From the NCBI GenBank assembly GCA_021234155.1, contig JAJEKV010000680.1:54955-118954 (forward strand): a DNA stretch of 64,000 bases, written 5' to 3'. The notes beneath the pieces were generated by a model. The model worked only from the letters and a program-made list of their open reading frames with translations, was not told the origin of the DNA and did no database searches. Every line of letters starts with the position of its first letter. Positions within the stretch are counted from its first letter, which is position 1. Below are positions 12,048-21,738 of the stretch, piece after piece. Source of the stretch: Isoetes taiwanensis (taxonomy: Eukaryota; Streptophyta; Lycopodiopsida; Isoetales; Isoetaceae). The position numbers were made by a program, and so were the translations under genes.

Positions 12048-13514
12048 TTGAAACTCATGTGCGTCGAGTCGGTGAAGGCGTCGAGATCCTCTTTCTGATG
12101 TGAGCTCGTGGACGTGGTAGCCGGGAGGTTGACATCTAGAAGAAATTCTTGATGCCGTTGGTTACTAATATTCTTCCCATTCGATGAAGATTGATGATAG
12201 GCCGGTGGTGTCCTGTTCTACTCGTTTGTCGATTGAGGTGTTTGTCGTTGTGCTTCCCTCTCTTGGGTTTGCCTTTTCGGTCTCCTCTCCGTACATCGGC
12301 TGGGACCTTGATGTCTTCAAGAAGTTGCGCCCTTAGCTCGTCTGTCCGTCCTTCGAAAGTAACCCTCGTATATCCTAGAGTCTAAGAGTCTACTTTAAGG
12401 GCTCTCCTACAATATTCTGGGCTCTATAAGCAAGCAAGATGGCTCGAGCAGCATTACTGGAGGTATATCTATAATCTACAAGTCTATGGACATTAGGACG
12501 TGTGGTATGGCATGGAATAAGGGTTGTTTTGCAAAACCTCCATGATGTTTGAGGCATACTCTAAGGTCCTAGCAAAGTTGGTTTGGGGGAGTCCAATCTC
12601 TACACCTGGAGTGACTTGGGCAGCTCTAGACTCTAGCTCCTTTCTAGGTATGTTGGCAATAGGGAGTGTCAATGTGGCGGCTATATAAGTCAAACTCTAT
12701 TAGAAGGACACAGAATTAGGTCAAGGTTTATGCCTTTGGCATGAGCAGAGGTGATGTACCAACAGTTGGACTTGGGTTGCTATGCTGAGGTCTAGATGAC
12801 TCTAACAAAGGGGTGTTCTTGGGCACTTCTATCTAGGAGTAAGGCATCAGCTTCGAGCCGAGAGCAATACTTGCGAGGTACTAATGGGATATGCTTCTAT
12901 TTACAAATAAACCACAGTTTGGGAAGAAAATTCAAGGGTTTGAGCAATTTTGGTCATTTTGAGCTGGGGTTTGACATTTCTAGCCTAATTCGAGGTCATA
13001 AATGGATTCTAGGCTATCTAACGGTCCTATTGCAACAAATTTCAGGCGATTTGGAGCTCTGTAGCTCAAGTTATGGAGGTTCAAAGTTTGGAGGTCTCAC
13101 ACATTGCGCCCAGACCAAATAATGAACTTTTCATTTTCTGTCCTGGCGCGACGTGTGAGACATTGGCTCTAAATGGGTTAAACTTGTCCAATTTGGGTGA
13201 TATAAGGGTCTAATCCTGCTTATCTCATCGAGTTAGGCAGAATGGACCCCTTGTTTGGTCGATTTGGAGCAGTTTTGGGCACTTTTGGGGCATGGTCTCA
13301 CAGCAAGGTCTCACCGCGTTAGCGCCGGGCCAGATAATGAACTTTTCATTTTACGTCACGGCGGCGTGAGACATCCTCTCAAATTGGCCTAGGATGTCTG
13401 TTCGGACTAAAACAGAAGCTAAAACTTACTAACTCAACTTAATTAAGTAACTTTATACACTTATAATTTACTCTAAAACACTTTGTATTAAACAAAATTT
13501 TATCATTTACGAAA

Positions 13515-13793
13515 TTAATACGGCTCTCCTTTGATATGACTGGCTAGGTGCATATCTTTCTTCATTAGAGTTACTCCCTTGGCATGTACTGTGCAGGCTG
13601 TTGAGTCTTCAAAATGTTGGACCAGCTTCTGCTCCGCTACTTCTTGACCCTTGGCCTCCCGCTCTCGTTCTGCTCTCTCCTCTTCTTGTTTCCTTCGGCC
13701 TCCTTGGCCTCTGGCTGTTTCGCCTTGTTGAGGAAGTCGCCGATGCATTTTGGTCTTGGCGTGTCGGTCGATCGGAGGCTTGGTGTCTATCAA
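13515..13793 (-). CDS. Short Arg/Glu-rich frame in the retrotransposon leader
   Basis: A 92-codon minus-strand frame with a central charged helix-like segment (RRKQEEERAEREREAKGQEV). It lies between the stem-loops, close to the PBS, where gag would begin. Highly charged composition could reflect a coiled-coil, but there is no recognisable domain and the frame is short. Treated as doubtful. Confidence 0.22.
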   Translation of the reverse strand: MIDTKPPIDRHAKTKMHRRLPQQGETARGQGGRRKQEEERAEREREAKGQEVAEQKLVQHFEDSTACTVHAKGVTLMKKDMHLASHIKGEPY

Positions 13794-13907
13794 GATGCCG
13801 TCTCTATCTAGCTTAAGGGACTTGGATCTAAGTCTAAGGCTTGGCCATTAATATTATCTAACATTATTAAAGCTTAAATCTAATTAAGAATTATAATTCA
13901 AACACAA

Positions 13908-13998
13908 ACGATGCCCGCCCTCAGTGGTTGGCACGGGGGGGTTTGGGGGGGTTCAATCTTGTGGGTGGGAGGTTCGATTCTCGCTACCGTGGGAATTC
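13908..13998 (+). repeat. tRNA-related (SINE-head-like) segment
   Basis: CCTCAGTGGTTGGCACG resembles a pol III A box region and, 45 bases on, GGAGGTTCGATTCTCGC resembles a B box (GGTTCGANTC). The segment does not fold as a complete tRNA and is interrupted by a G-rich run. It could be a SINE head embedded in the retrotransposon. The evidence is motif-level only. Confidence 0.35.
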
Positions 13999-14370
13999 TT
14001 TTAAGATGAGGTTTAAATAGATTGGAAAGCTAATCTAGCTAATTCCTACGATTTAGCTTGTTCTACGATCAATGTCTCACACGTTGCGCCCAGGCCCATT
14101 TTGAGAATCTCAAAATCTGTCCTGGCGCGACGTGCGAGACCATGTTGTCCTGGCGCGACGTGTGAGACCATGGTACTTGGCTCACTAATTTTTGTCTTTT
14201 ATGTTACTAATTCACTTTAACTATTACTAATTCACTTTAACTATTACTAACTTAGCATATACTATAAAAATGAGAAAAAAAATTTCCCACTTTTCGAGGT
14301 TTGAGGATCCTATCAAGTTAGTACTACTGGGAGCATGGTCAGTGCTTTGCTCTTGGTCTCCAAGAACATT

Positions 14371-14382
14371 GCTCTGATACCA
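14371..14382 (-). promoter_or_regulatory. Primer-binding site (initiator Met-tRNA type)
   Basis: On the minus strand this reads TGGTATCAGAGC, one base from the LTR end. This is the standard plant retrotransposon PBS complementary to the 3' end of initiator methionine tRNA. Confidence 0.93.
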
Positions 14383-14383
14383 C

Positions 14384-16052
14384 TGTGACGCCCCTACTCA
14401 TATATACGGTGTGCCCGCGGGTGTACAAACAGAGTTCATCCCCATACCAGCTCCATATCGATACAGGGCCCTCCACGTATCACTGCAACCTTGAAGAGTT
14501 CCAGTGGGGGGAATGAAGGGGTCATTTTCCCCTGTCTCCCTCGGGGCCTACCTAGCTGCTGAAGCGTAAACATACATGTCGGTGAGTACATACATCAACA
14601 TCATATGACCATCACGAAGGATGGTCCTCCACATATATCTGCATAGACAAAGATCGCCACATCACATAGGGAATCCTACCCAAGGCTCGCACACGGGGAT
14701 GGACTGGACAAGCTTGGGTCTCCGAGTTCATTGCGCATGCAAATTCATGGCAATGGATTTTGGGCATAAGAACATGGCATTGGGTTGTCCACTCCATCCG
14801 CCCTCCCCGTAACACTTTGCTGCAGTAGGTTGAAAAGTGTTGGGACTCGATCAGAGCCCCCCGGATGCATAGCCGAGGGGGCTATATCTGGGTTACATCT
14901 CCCAGTTCGATAGGGGCGGTAGGGGATCTCTCCCTCCAGAGATCTACATGCTGACTCAAGGTGACTAGAGGGCCACCGCCCTTATTGGTGAACCCACCGG
15001 AAGGTGAACCCCACCCCACGGGTGTCGAGCCCATGCCTTGCCCTTTCACTGGCAAGCCATTAGACCTAGTCACAATGATCCCCGTAGCACTAACACACCA
15101 CAGGGGATCGTTCAAGAGTGAGAACATGAACCTCCTTCTTAGCCGGGCCGGCCCTTCACCCACAACCGGGTGTGGTTCTTTACACTGAGGCGAATCTATA
15201 GTGTGCTAGAGAGGCTAATCTAGGAGCATCTACTACCAAGCTTTAGGTCTCTACCCTCCTTCCCAATACAAGGAGTTCATAGAGATACATCATCCATATA
15301 CATCACAGAAGAACTAAAGAACAAGATCTAATCTATATCATAGAGTTAGGTTCTTTAGTTAGAGTCTGGTATCTAGAGATCTAGAAGGCTGCTATGGGCA
15401 ATTTAATAGGCTAAACCTACTGATTCAATGACTAAAAGAGGGTTTAAGCTATTAAATTGCCTAAATACCTGATCCTTGAGTTCCTCCTCCTGACCTGAGT
15501 TCGACCATCCTGCTGAAATGCTCGAATCAAGGAAAACTAACGATGCAGTTCTCTCAGACAGAGTCTGGGAGGCGGTTTTGGCTCTTGAGGCAGCCAAAAC
15601 AGAGCTCTAAAACCCTAAAAACGAAAATGGGCAAGTTAGGGCTCTCCCCCTTAAATAGACAAGGGGGTTGGGCTAGGGTTTCCAATTATCCCCTTTAGGC
15701 ATGTGGGATAATTGGGAATGGGCCCACTTGCCTTTAATGACTATGTGGCCAACAAGTGCCCACATGGAAAGGTGTGCCCATATTAATGTGCATATTGGCA
15801 AATGTGCACATTAATTGCACACTTGGGTATGGCCCACTTGGCACCAAGTGTCCACATGGGAAAATGTGCACCTAGATAAATGTGCACATGGTTAAATGTG
15901 CACATTAATTAATGCACACTCCTTGCGAGTTGCCCCCTAGGGGCTACCCACTTGGCTACACGTCGGCGTACACGTCAGTCGGGATGGCGTGTACGCGTGA
16001 CGAGGCAGTACAGTATACGTCCTGGGACCGTATACTGTGCTGGAACGTCACA
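14384..16052 (-). repeat. Right LTR (5' LTR of the element)
   Basis: TGTGACGCCCCTACTC ... GGAACGTCACA, 1669 bp, aligned end to end with 4625-6302. It would contain the element's promoter, reading leftward. I do not mark a TATA box because several AT-rich candidates exist. Confidence 0.93.
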
Positions 16053-16057
16053 GAGGA
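16053..16057. repeat. Target-site duplication, right copy (GAGGA)
   Basis: Directly follows the LTR terminus CGTCACA and matches 4620-4624. Confidence 0.93.
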
Positions 16058-17122
16058 GGAGGATGCAGGGGATGGCACTTCAGAAGAAACTTTCTCTCAT
16101 GAGGAGTCTGCTTCAGAAGAAAGTGAAACTGAATCACGAAGTCCACCACCAAAGTCGCCACCAATCATGGATCCACAGACTCAGAAGAAGTTGGCAAAGG
16201 CCTTATCAGAAGAGAAGAAAATTCTTGAGGTAAATCCAAGGAACCAGATATGCAGAATACTTCTGTTCTTCCTGAACAAACTGACCTTAGTCCTATCAGA
16301 GCTGAAGAAGAAGATAGAACATCCAGGATGGGAGAAAAGACGACTTCACCCACAAAAGAGTAAGTCATATGGATCTTTTTTATATGGATCATTTATTTAG
16401 CATGTCTCGCGCGTAGCGCGATTGTATTATTCTTAAGTATCAAAAAAATTTGTTAACTTGAAATATGCATTGTACAGAGAGGAGACTACTTCAAATAACA
16501 ACAAACTTATCCTCTTCGACCTGAATGGAGTTCTTATCAAGTCCTTCTCCAAGGCAGAGTATCGTGCTGCACCTCCTTTTCCTGGCGGGGTTCTAGAGAC
16601 AAAGACCAAATGGGTGTATCCAAGACCTGGTGTTCACAAATTGTTGAGCCATCTGAAGGACAGAGCTAGCATTGGTATATGGTCACCCATGCTGCGAAAC
16701 AATATATCAGAAATTAAAGAAGTTGTTCCAGAGCTGAATAACTTTGATTTCTTTATTATATTAGATCAAGATAATTGTGGGATTGTTCGTCGACCACAAC
16801 ATGGAGCAAAGAATATCTTCATCAAGAATATACATGAAGACTTGGAGGTAATAGAAGGATTTCCAGAAGAGCAGATATGTTTGGTGGATGATGGCCCCAT
16901 CAAGTGTTGCTTGAACGTAGACCGCAGCATAAATCCTCCGACATGGCACCCAAATAATGTAGATGAAGAGAATTGGGTGTCAGCAGAAACACTACAGATG
17001 TTTGAGTCCCTCATAGCAGCCCCTACAATGCCTGGCTGCTTTCCTGAGTGTTGGACCAGATTTGCAAGGAAAAGCAAACCCTACAGACTATGATCTGGTT
17101 GTAAAAAATTACTGTCAATGAA
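16058..17122 (+). pseudogene. ParB-like/HAD multidomain gene, copy A, 3' part: HAD (FCP1-like) domain
   Basis: After the LTR the host frame resumes as an acidic/Ser-rich linker (EEDAGDGTSEETFSHEES), passes a 120-bp intron, and encodes a HAD-superfamily domain of the FCP1/NLI-interacting type. Motif I is FDLNGVLI, where the second catalytic Asp of DxDxT is Asn, as in the plant 'DLNG' group. Motif II is the Ser of IGIWSPMLRNN; the late acidic motif is CLVDDGPIKCCLN, with LDQDNCG between. FCP1-type enzymes dephosphorylate the RNA polymerase II CTD or similar Ser/Thr sites. The Asp-to-Asn change would impair the acid/base step, so a binding role is possible. The frame breaks near 17040, where copy B continues to ...YDLVVKNYCQ. 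Copy A has the same residues out of frame up to about 17119. Confidence 0.82.
16360..16479 (+). other. Intron of copy A before the HAD domain
   Basis: Donor AAAAGA|GTAAGTC at 16360. The acceptor that keeps the frame is ...TGTACAGAG at 16479, giving HPQK-K-ETTSNNNKLILFDLNG. The intron carries the CG-rich palindrome TCTCGCGCGTAGCGCGATT near 16405. Copy B has lost most of this intron by a deletion. Confidence 0.75.
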
Positions 17123-17129
17123 AATGTAC

Positions 17130-18150
17130 TCAGATTTATAAAAATACTTGTACATGTACATAATTTATATGAATATATACAAGATGTTAGTTTGGCCTTG
17201 ACTCTTTCCAGTCTACACTATACTCTTTTACATTGGTTTTGCTGTCACTAATGTAACATCACTAATGCGACGATGGGGCTTAACGAGGGGCTTAACGAGG
17301 GGGGGCGATGGGGGGCGGAAACCAAGTAGGTGCACTATCTCAAATCAAATATAGTTAGGCGTTGTGTTATAGGTGGATTGTATTATAGATAGCTTAGATG
17401 TTAGATCTGTCAAATCGTGCCATTCCGGAGACGAAAAACAGAATGGTGACGATGAATGTAAGCATCGGAGTATCACACCAAAGCAAACGGAGGAATCGTT
17501 AAGTAAAAGCAAGCACGGATTGTATACGGCATCAACCAATGATCTCTGGTGAGAGTAGTGGGAGCTAACAGACAGGGGGGAAACAGCAAAGGATAAAGCT
17601 CCCGGATATGGCGACGGAAAGTTCAAATCTTAATTCAAATTGTATTCAAATTTTTCGATGTTTCTATAACGGTAGGAAAAAAGAAATGAATAGGAAAGAA
17701 AATATTAGAAAAGAAAAGGGTGGGCGGACGACGCATAAAATAAAATAAAGATAAAAATAAATTAAATATCACTAATCTACAATCAGTGTCAATTTTAAGA
17801 GGACGGACCACGTGGCAAAAGGGACATATCGAAAACAAATCGGACGGCTACAGGGAATGGAGCACGTGGCACCACAGCATAGAGCGTGAATACATAATAA
17901 AAGATATCAATGGAAGATTTTTAGAAAAATGCATGAACGTAGGCTAACACGAACGACCATCGTCATAATCATAATGAAATAATGAAAATATATGGAGGAG
18001 GACGATATTTACGTGTGTCAGATAAGTAACAAGAAGGCAGACGGCGAATATGCGCGTACGAAAATTCGGATAGACAAGATAGGACAAGACAAGCATTAAT
18101 AGCAGACGGTAGTATTGAATGGCGGGAATTTGGACAGACTTTCGTAACCC
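17130..18150. other. Intergenic stretch, no gene seen
   Basis: AT-rich 3' flank of copy A, then a G-rich tract near 17275-17320 with two copies of GGGGCTTAACGAGG followed by GGGGGGCGATGGGGGGCGG, then low-complexity A-rich sequence. The G-rich tract could mark the 5' junction of the following element. No coding frame is convincing. Confidence 0.5.
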
Positions 18151-18166
18151 TAATAACTATATAAAA
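18151..18166 (+). promoter_or_regulatory. Candidate TATA box before the Cys-rich ORF
   Basis: AATAACTATATAAAAC is a good plant TATA-box match about 145 bases upstream of the ATG at 18303. Its activity is inferred from sequence and position only. Confidence 0.45.
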
Positions 18167-18302
18167 CAGTAGATAGACGAATTGTGAGACCAGCGCGCAA
18201 AAATTTCCTAGCGTTTAGGAATCTTGAATCCTGGATTTCACACCAACAGGGGAGCGCCAGTGCATCTCCGTCTCCGGCTCTGCCACAGCGCAGTCACAGA
18301 AA

Positions 18303-18851
18303 ATGGATAAGGATAAGAATTTGGCAGCTGACATCGTTGGGGAAGAAAAGAAAATCAGAAAAAGACCCGGATCTGGAGCCCCGGGCAACCTTACAGTGCC
18401 CTTTAATCCTGATCTTGAGGAGCTCAATCCGTGGTGTGTATGCGAACCGAAGTGTCGATGTTTGGGTCGGGGGCTGCGTTCATGCATTAGCTGCGGGCGG
18501 GTGCACTGCTTATTCTATGACAGAATCCACCATGCTCAGGATATGCGAGATCATGGCTACTCTTTAGGGTTATTGGAAGTGCTGGGGGTTCTAGGCGACA
18601 AAAACGATTCCATAAGGCGCCAGGATCTGGATAGAACCATGCAGTGCTTTAACCGCCTTCAGATTCATGCGGCGATACAACGGTCGCCAAGATATCAGCA
18701 CAACCTTACAATCTGCGACCTTGGAAAAGTTTGTATATATTGCTGTGAGAAGAATCCGGTAGATTTCGTGTGTCGGGCGTATGTTGGAAGAAACCTGGAA
18801 AAGGTTAGGAAGATCGGAGAGCCGTCGACAGGGAAAAGGCCAAGGAATTGA
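18303..18851 (+). CDS. Hypothetical Cys-rich 182-aa protein
   Basis: Uninterrupted ATG-to-TGA frame, one of the few intact frames in the window. The N-terminus is charged (KDKNLAADIVGEEKKIRKRP). Residues ~44-70 hold a dense Cys cluster with C-x-C, C-x-C, C-x2-C and a following His-Cys (WCVCEPKCRCLG, CISCGRVHC), consistent with zinc binding. A second Cys set follows near residues 140-158 (ICDLGKVCIYCCEK, VDFVCR), and the tail is basic (STGKRPRN). No signal peptide or membrane segment. I do not recognise the family. A TATA-like box lies upstream, and the L1-type LINE begins about 1.6 kb downstream in the same direction, so this may be a host gene, a captured gene or an accessory frame of a longer retroelement. 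Confidence 0.5.
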   Translation: MDKDKNLAADIVGEEKKIRKRPGSGAPGNLTVPFNPDLEELNPWCVCEPKCRCLGRGLRSCISCGRVHCLFYDRIHHAQDMRDHGYSLGLLEVLGVLGDKNDSIRRQDLDRTMQCFNRLQIHAAIQRSPRYQHNLTICDLGKVCIYCCEKNPVDFVCRAYVGRNLEKVRKIGEPSTGKRPRN

Positions 18852-18859
18852 ACACCAAG

Positions 18860-19750
18860 GATGAGAAAAAGGGCAGCTTTAGAGGAGATGGTTTGGCGGC
18901 ATGTAATCTCCTTTTCTTTGCTTGTTTTTCGTTGTTTTACTGTTGGTCCTTTGCCTTCTTCGTTCTTTTATGATTCCATTCTGCTAAATATGTATGATAT
19001 ATCAGCAAAAATTCTGTATGAAAAATTGTTTAAGTGATGCGGGGAAACCCGGACATAGCAGGGACGAATTATGACTGACAGACAGGTCTGATAGCGGAAT
19101 GCATATCTGAAGTATGAAGAATTAGATATAGTTCAATGTTATGTACTTAAATATGTAATATCTCCGTATGGAGAAAATTTTTGAATGAAGGTTATATTGA
19201 AGCAATAGTTGTCAATGGTAAAGCGGCCTCAATAAAAGCTAAAGTAATATATGTGACTGATAATTTAGCTCCATTGTGTAGTCTTAAAAAATCGTCTTAG
19301 TGATGAAATGATTCCGACCCATAGTGTTATATCCCACGGAGACAATGCACGAACATATGGGAAATTATGGAAATGATGGACTCTAACAATATAGAACATA
19401 ATAGGGATTTTTGAATGGTTACTGAGGGAGTACAGGATCAGTTACAACAGCGGATATATCTACAAAGTAGGGAAGCATTACAGGAGACACCGGGCGACAT
19501 TGGACAATAGAACAGAAAAGATAACATGCGAAATTGGACAAAAATGGATCATATCGTGGGGGGTATCGACACGGAACGAAAAGATGGCGAACACATCCGA
19601 AACAAAGGGGAGTATAAGATGAGAGGCGACATATCAGGGACAAATAGGCAAGGAACAGGAAGAACTTGCCATGCAGAACCCTACTCATAAAACACAGGTA
19701 GGGCGGGATCAGCGAAGATCAGCGAAGGTACACACAGAGAACAAAGGAAC
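18860..19750. other. No gene seen
   Basis: Pyrimidine-rich stretch (18890-18970) after the Cys-rich ORF, then AT-rich sequence. The minus-strand frame at 19419-19688 is not supported by any protein-like feature. Confidence 0.45.
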
Positions 19751-19754
19751 TCCA

Positions 19755-20125
19755 GAGTAAAAGGCGGACGGGGCAAGCTACGGGACAGAGAGGCTATGCC
19801 TCCGCCGTACACCAGGATAGCGAGGGCTAGACCCACCAACTGGTAACCCGGACCACCAAAAACTCATTAGCACCTGGGGGACGGCATATGACTTATTCAG
19901 AGGTATGGAGAATACCTCGCCATCGACGGCCGCCGAGTAAAAAAAGGTGGACGGGGCAAGTTACGGGACAGTGAGGCCAAGCCTCCGCCGTACACCAGGA
20001 TAGCGAGGGCTGGACCCACCAACTGGTACCCCGGACCACTAAAAACTCATTATAATACAATATAATATAACATCTGTGAACAACATATGACTTATAGCGA
20101 GGTATGAAGAATACCTCAGAGGAAG
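19755..20125. repeat. 182-bp direct duplication, possible LINE 5' UTR monomers
   Basis: Two copies, about 19757-19925 and 19940-20125, share GGCGGACGGGGCAAG(C/T)TACGGGACAG, CCTCCGCCGTACACCAGGATAGCGAGGGCT, ACCCACCAACTGGTA.CCCGGACCAC, AAAAACTCATTA and a variable tail ending GAGGTATG.AGAATACCTC. The motif ACCAGGATAG recurs at a distance of 182 bases. It lies about 500 bases before the LINE ORF1. Confidence 0.85.
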
Positions 20126-20618
20126 AAATTGCCGACACTAAGGATTGGGGAATTTATGGACAGAAGGGTTTTAACCCACGACACAGGGGGAGCGCGGGCA
20201 CGGCCCCCCTCTGATTCCATGATTCCAGCCCACCAAAAGGACACATGCACAGAAATACAGGAATACAGAACTACAAAAGATACAGGGATACAGAAATTCA
20301 GTGCGGACGGAATACCAACGTAATCAATGCAGACAAGCATCTACCCAGCTAATCAGCCTCGAAAAACCGAAAGGATCAACCTTGGGCAACAGACGAAAGA
20401 AGGTAAACGACAATAAAAAGAGACGGACGGAATTAATTATGGCCACTAGCATTTTAAATTTTGAATTTCAAAATTAGAACGGTAATTATGAATAAAAATA
20501 CCGTTTAGAATCAGGGAATATATAGTCTTAGAGGGAGTCGACGGCTATCTTACAATTGAGAGCCGAGCTTAAGCGCACTGCCTAGAGCCACCACAGAGTC
20601 TTTCTGCACAGGTTTCTC

Positions 20619-21411
20619 TTGCAAACGAGAGCTATGGCTGACAGTATCAATAGCAGCCAGCAGAGAAGATCGGATGCGGCAAGAGCCCCGGTGAGCCAAC
20701 AAGACCTTAGGGACTTCCTGGCACAGATGGATAAGCGGCTAGAATCAAAGATCCCGAACCTGGATGCACTCAACGCATTGGCTGAAACGTGCAATAGCAA
20801 CAAGATAGCCATCACTAGCATGGACTTGAGAGTAGGAGGGGTGGAGAAGACGAATGAGGAAATGCAGCGCAGAATGGACGAAATCGAAGAAGAGAAAGCA
20901 AAGATCTTGCAAAGGTTGGTAGAATTAGAGAAATCAAATATTGAGCTGGATGCATGGGAGTCATTTGATAGGATAAAGCCACATTTAATGGAATATGAGG
21001 AGCAAAATAAAATTAAGCATGATGTTAGGCTAATTGGGATAGCAGAGAGGCCTAATGAGGATATATATCGAGTTACTGCAGAAGTGATAGAAACGGTGTT
21101 CAAGGAACACAGGGGCGTCATCGTCAAAGCCCTACGATCAGGCCAATGGAGGGGGAGATCGAGACACATAAATCTGACGCTGAGGGACATGTATTTACCA
21201 AGGAAAGGATCCTACCTGATGGGATCCAGATTGAGGAATGGAATCAAAGTACAGGAGTCACTAACGGTGATGCAGAGGATGGGGGGTCGTGACACGTGGA
21301 ATTGGCCAAAGCCGTGGAGCTGAACCAAAGGTGGATACAAGCGGGAGTCAAGAATGGCAAGGTCTACATACACAAGAGGGTGAGGGAACAAGCGCACTCA
21401 TCCGCAGGAGC
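20619..21411 (+). pseudogene. LINE ORF1-like protein (coiled coil + RRM-like)
   Basis: Frame from 20619 (MQTRAMADSINSSQQ) to 21323. Residues ~70-120 form a heptad-rich coiled coil (VEKTNEEMQRRMDEIEEEKA). Residues ~130-170 (KHDVRLIGIAERPNED) match the RRM-like part of L1 ORF1 proteins (LRIIGIPE type), which bind the element RNA as trimers. Near 21290 the frame shifts; the adjacent frame continues with the C-terminal domain (ELNQRWIQAGVKNGKVYIHK) to a stop at about 21417. The single indel near a G-run suggests recent loss or a sequencing error. Confidence 0.8.
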
Positions 21412-21738
21412 GAGATAGTCGGGGTGCGGGTTGGCAGGGGATAACAAAATCAATGGAAGCAGAGAAGGAAAATACACCCCTCAAGTCTATACAACAAAAT
21501 GGAGAAATCGACAGGGGGGAGCTCTAGGAGCACTAAGAGCAATCACGGTAGAGGGGAACCGTAATCGCAGGAATAGGAAGAAGCGGGGCGGGGGAAAACT
21601 AAGAGCGGGCAATACAAGAGTGGTTCTGAGGGCCAACCCCGACAATGAAGACCGTGGGAAGACCAAGGAGAACGGGCAATGGTACGTAAAACATGGAGAC
21701 CCGGGCGAGCAACCTCGGGGAAAAGACGCCGACAAGAT

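Larger units (their letters stand above)
13094..14168. repeat. Repeated stem-loops GTCTCACACGTTGCGCC...GGCGCGACGTGTGAGAC
   Basis: Three stem-loops with the same inverted arms lie at 13094-13161, 13308-13372 and 14074-14140, and a fourth right arm stands alone at 14148-14168. Left arm: GTCTCACAC.TTGCGCCCAG; right arm: TCCTGGCGCGACGTGTGAGAC. Loops of about 20-30 bases include AATGAACTTTTCATTTT in the first two. They lie in the 1.3 kb next to the PBS, i.e. in the element's RNA leader. Confidence 0.75.
4625..16052 (-). mobile_element. LTR retrotransposon, 11.4 kb, no recognisable pol (probably non-autonomous)
   Basis: Two near-identical LTRs (4625-6302 and 14384-16052), both TGTGACG...CGTCACA, flank an 8.1-kb interior. 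The primer-binding site TGGTATCAGAGC reads on the minus strand beside the right LTR, and a polypurine tract AAGGTGGGGAGAA reads on the minus strand beside the left LTR, so the element points leftward. The target duplication is GAGGA. No protease, reverse transcriptase, RNase H or integrase motif is visible, and the longest minus-strand frame is 178 codons. Because the LTRs differ little (mostly small indels by eye), the missing pol is more likely original than decay. That suggests a LARD-like element mobilised in trans by a gypsy- or copia-type partner. The interior differs in composition: AT-rich at 6.3-8.5 kb, GC-richer at 9-12.4 kb. Confidence 0.9.

Noticed and set aside
9246-12385. Series of plus-strand frames rich in Leu, Ser and Val
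   Set aside because: They lie antisense to the element orientation fixed by PBS and PPT, overlap minus-strand frames and show no family signal. Regarded as shadows.
4625-16052. Autonomous gypsy or copia element
   Set aside because: LTR, PBS and PPT are present, but no protease, RT, RNase H or integrase motif could be read in any frame.
17270-17330. G-quadruplex or telomere-like G-rich tract
   Set aside because: Short irregular G-runs (GGGGCTTAACGAGG) without telomeric periodicity. Mentioned only as a possible element junction.
20582-21190. 202-codon minus-strand frame (also 21487-21996 minus)
   Set aside because: Antisense of the LINE ORF1, rich in Leu/Ser, with no features of its own.
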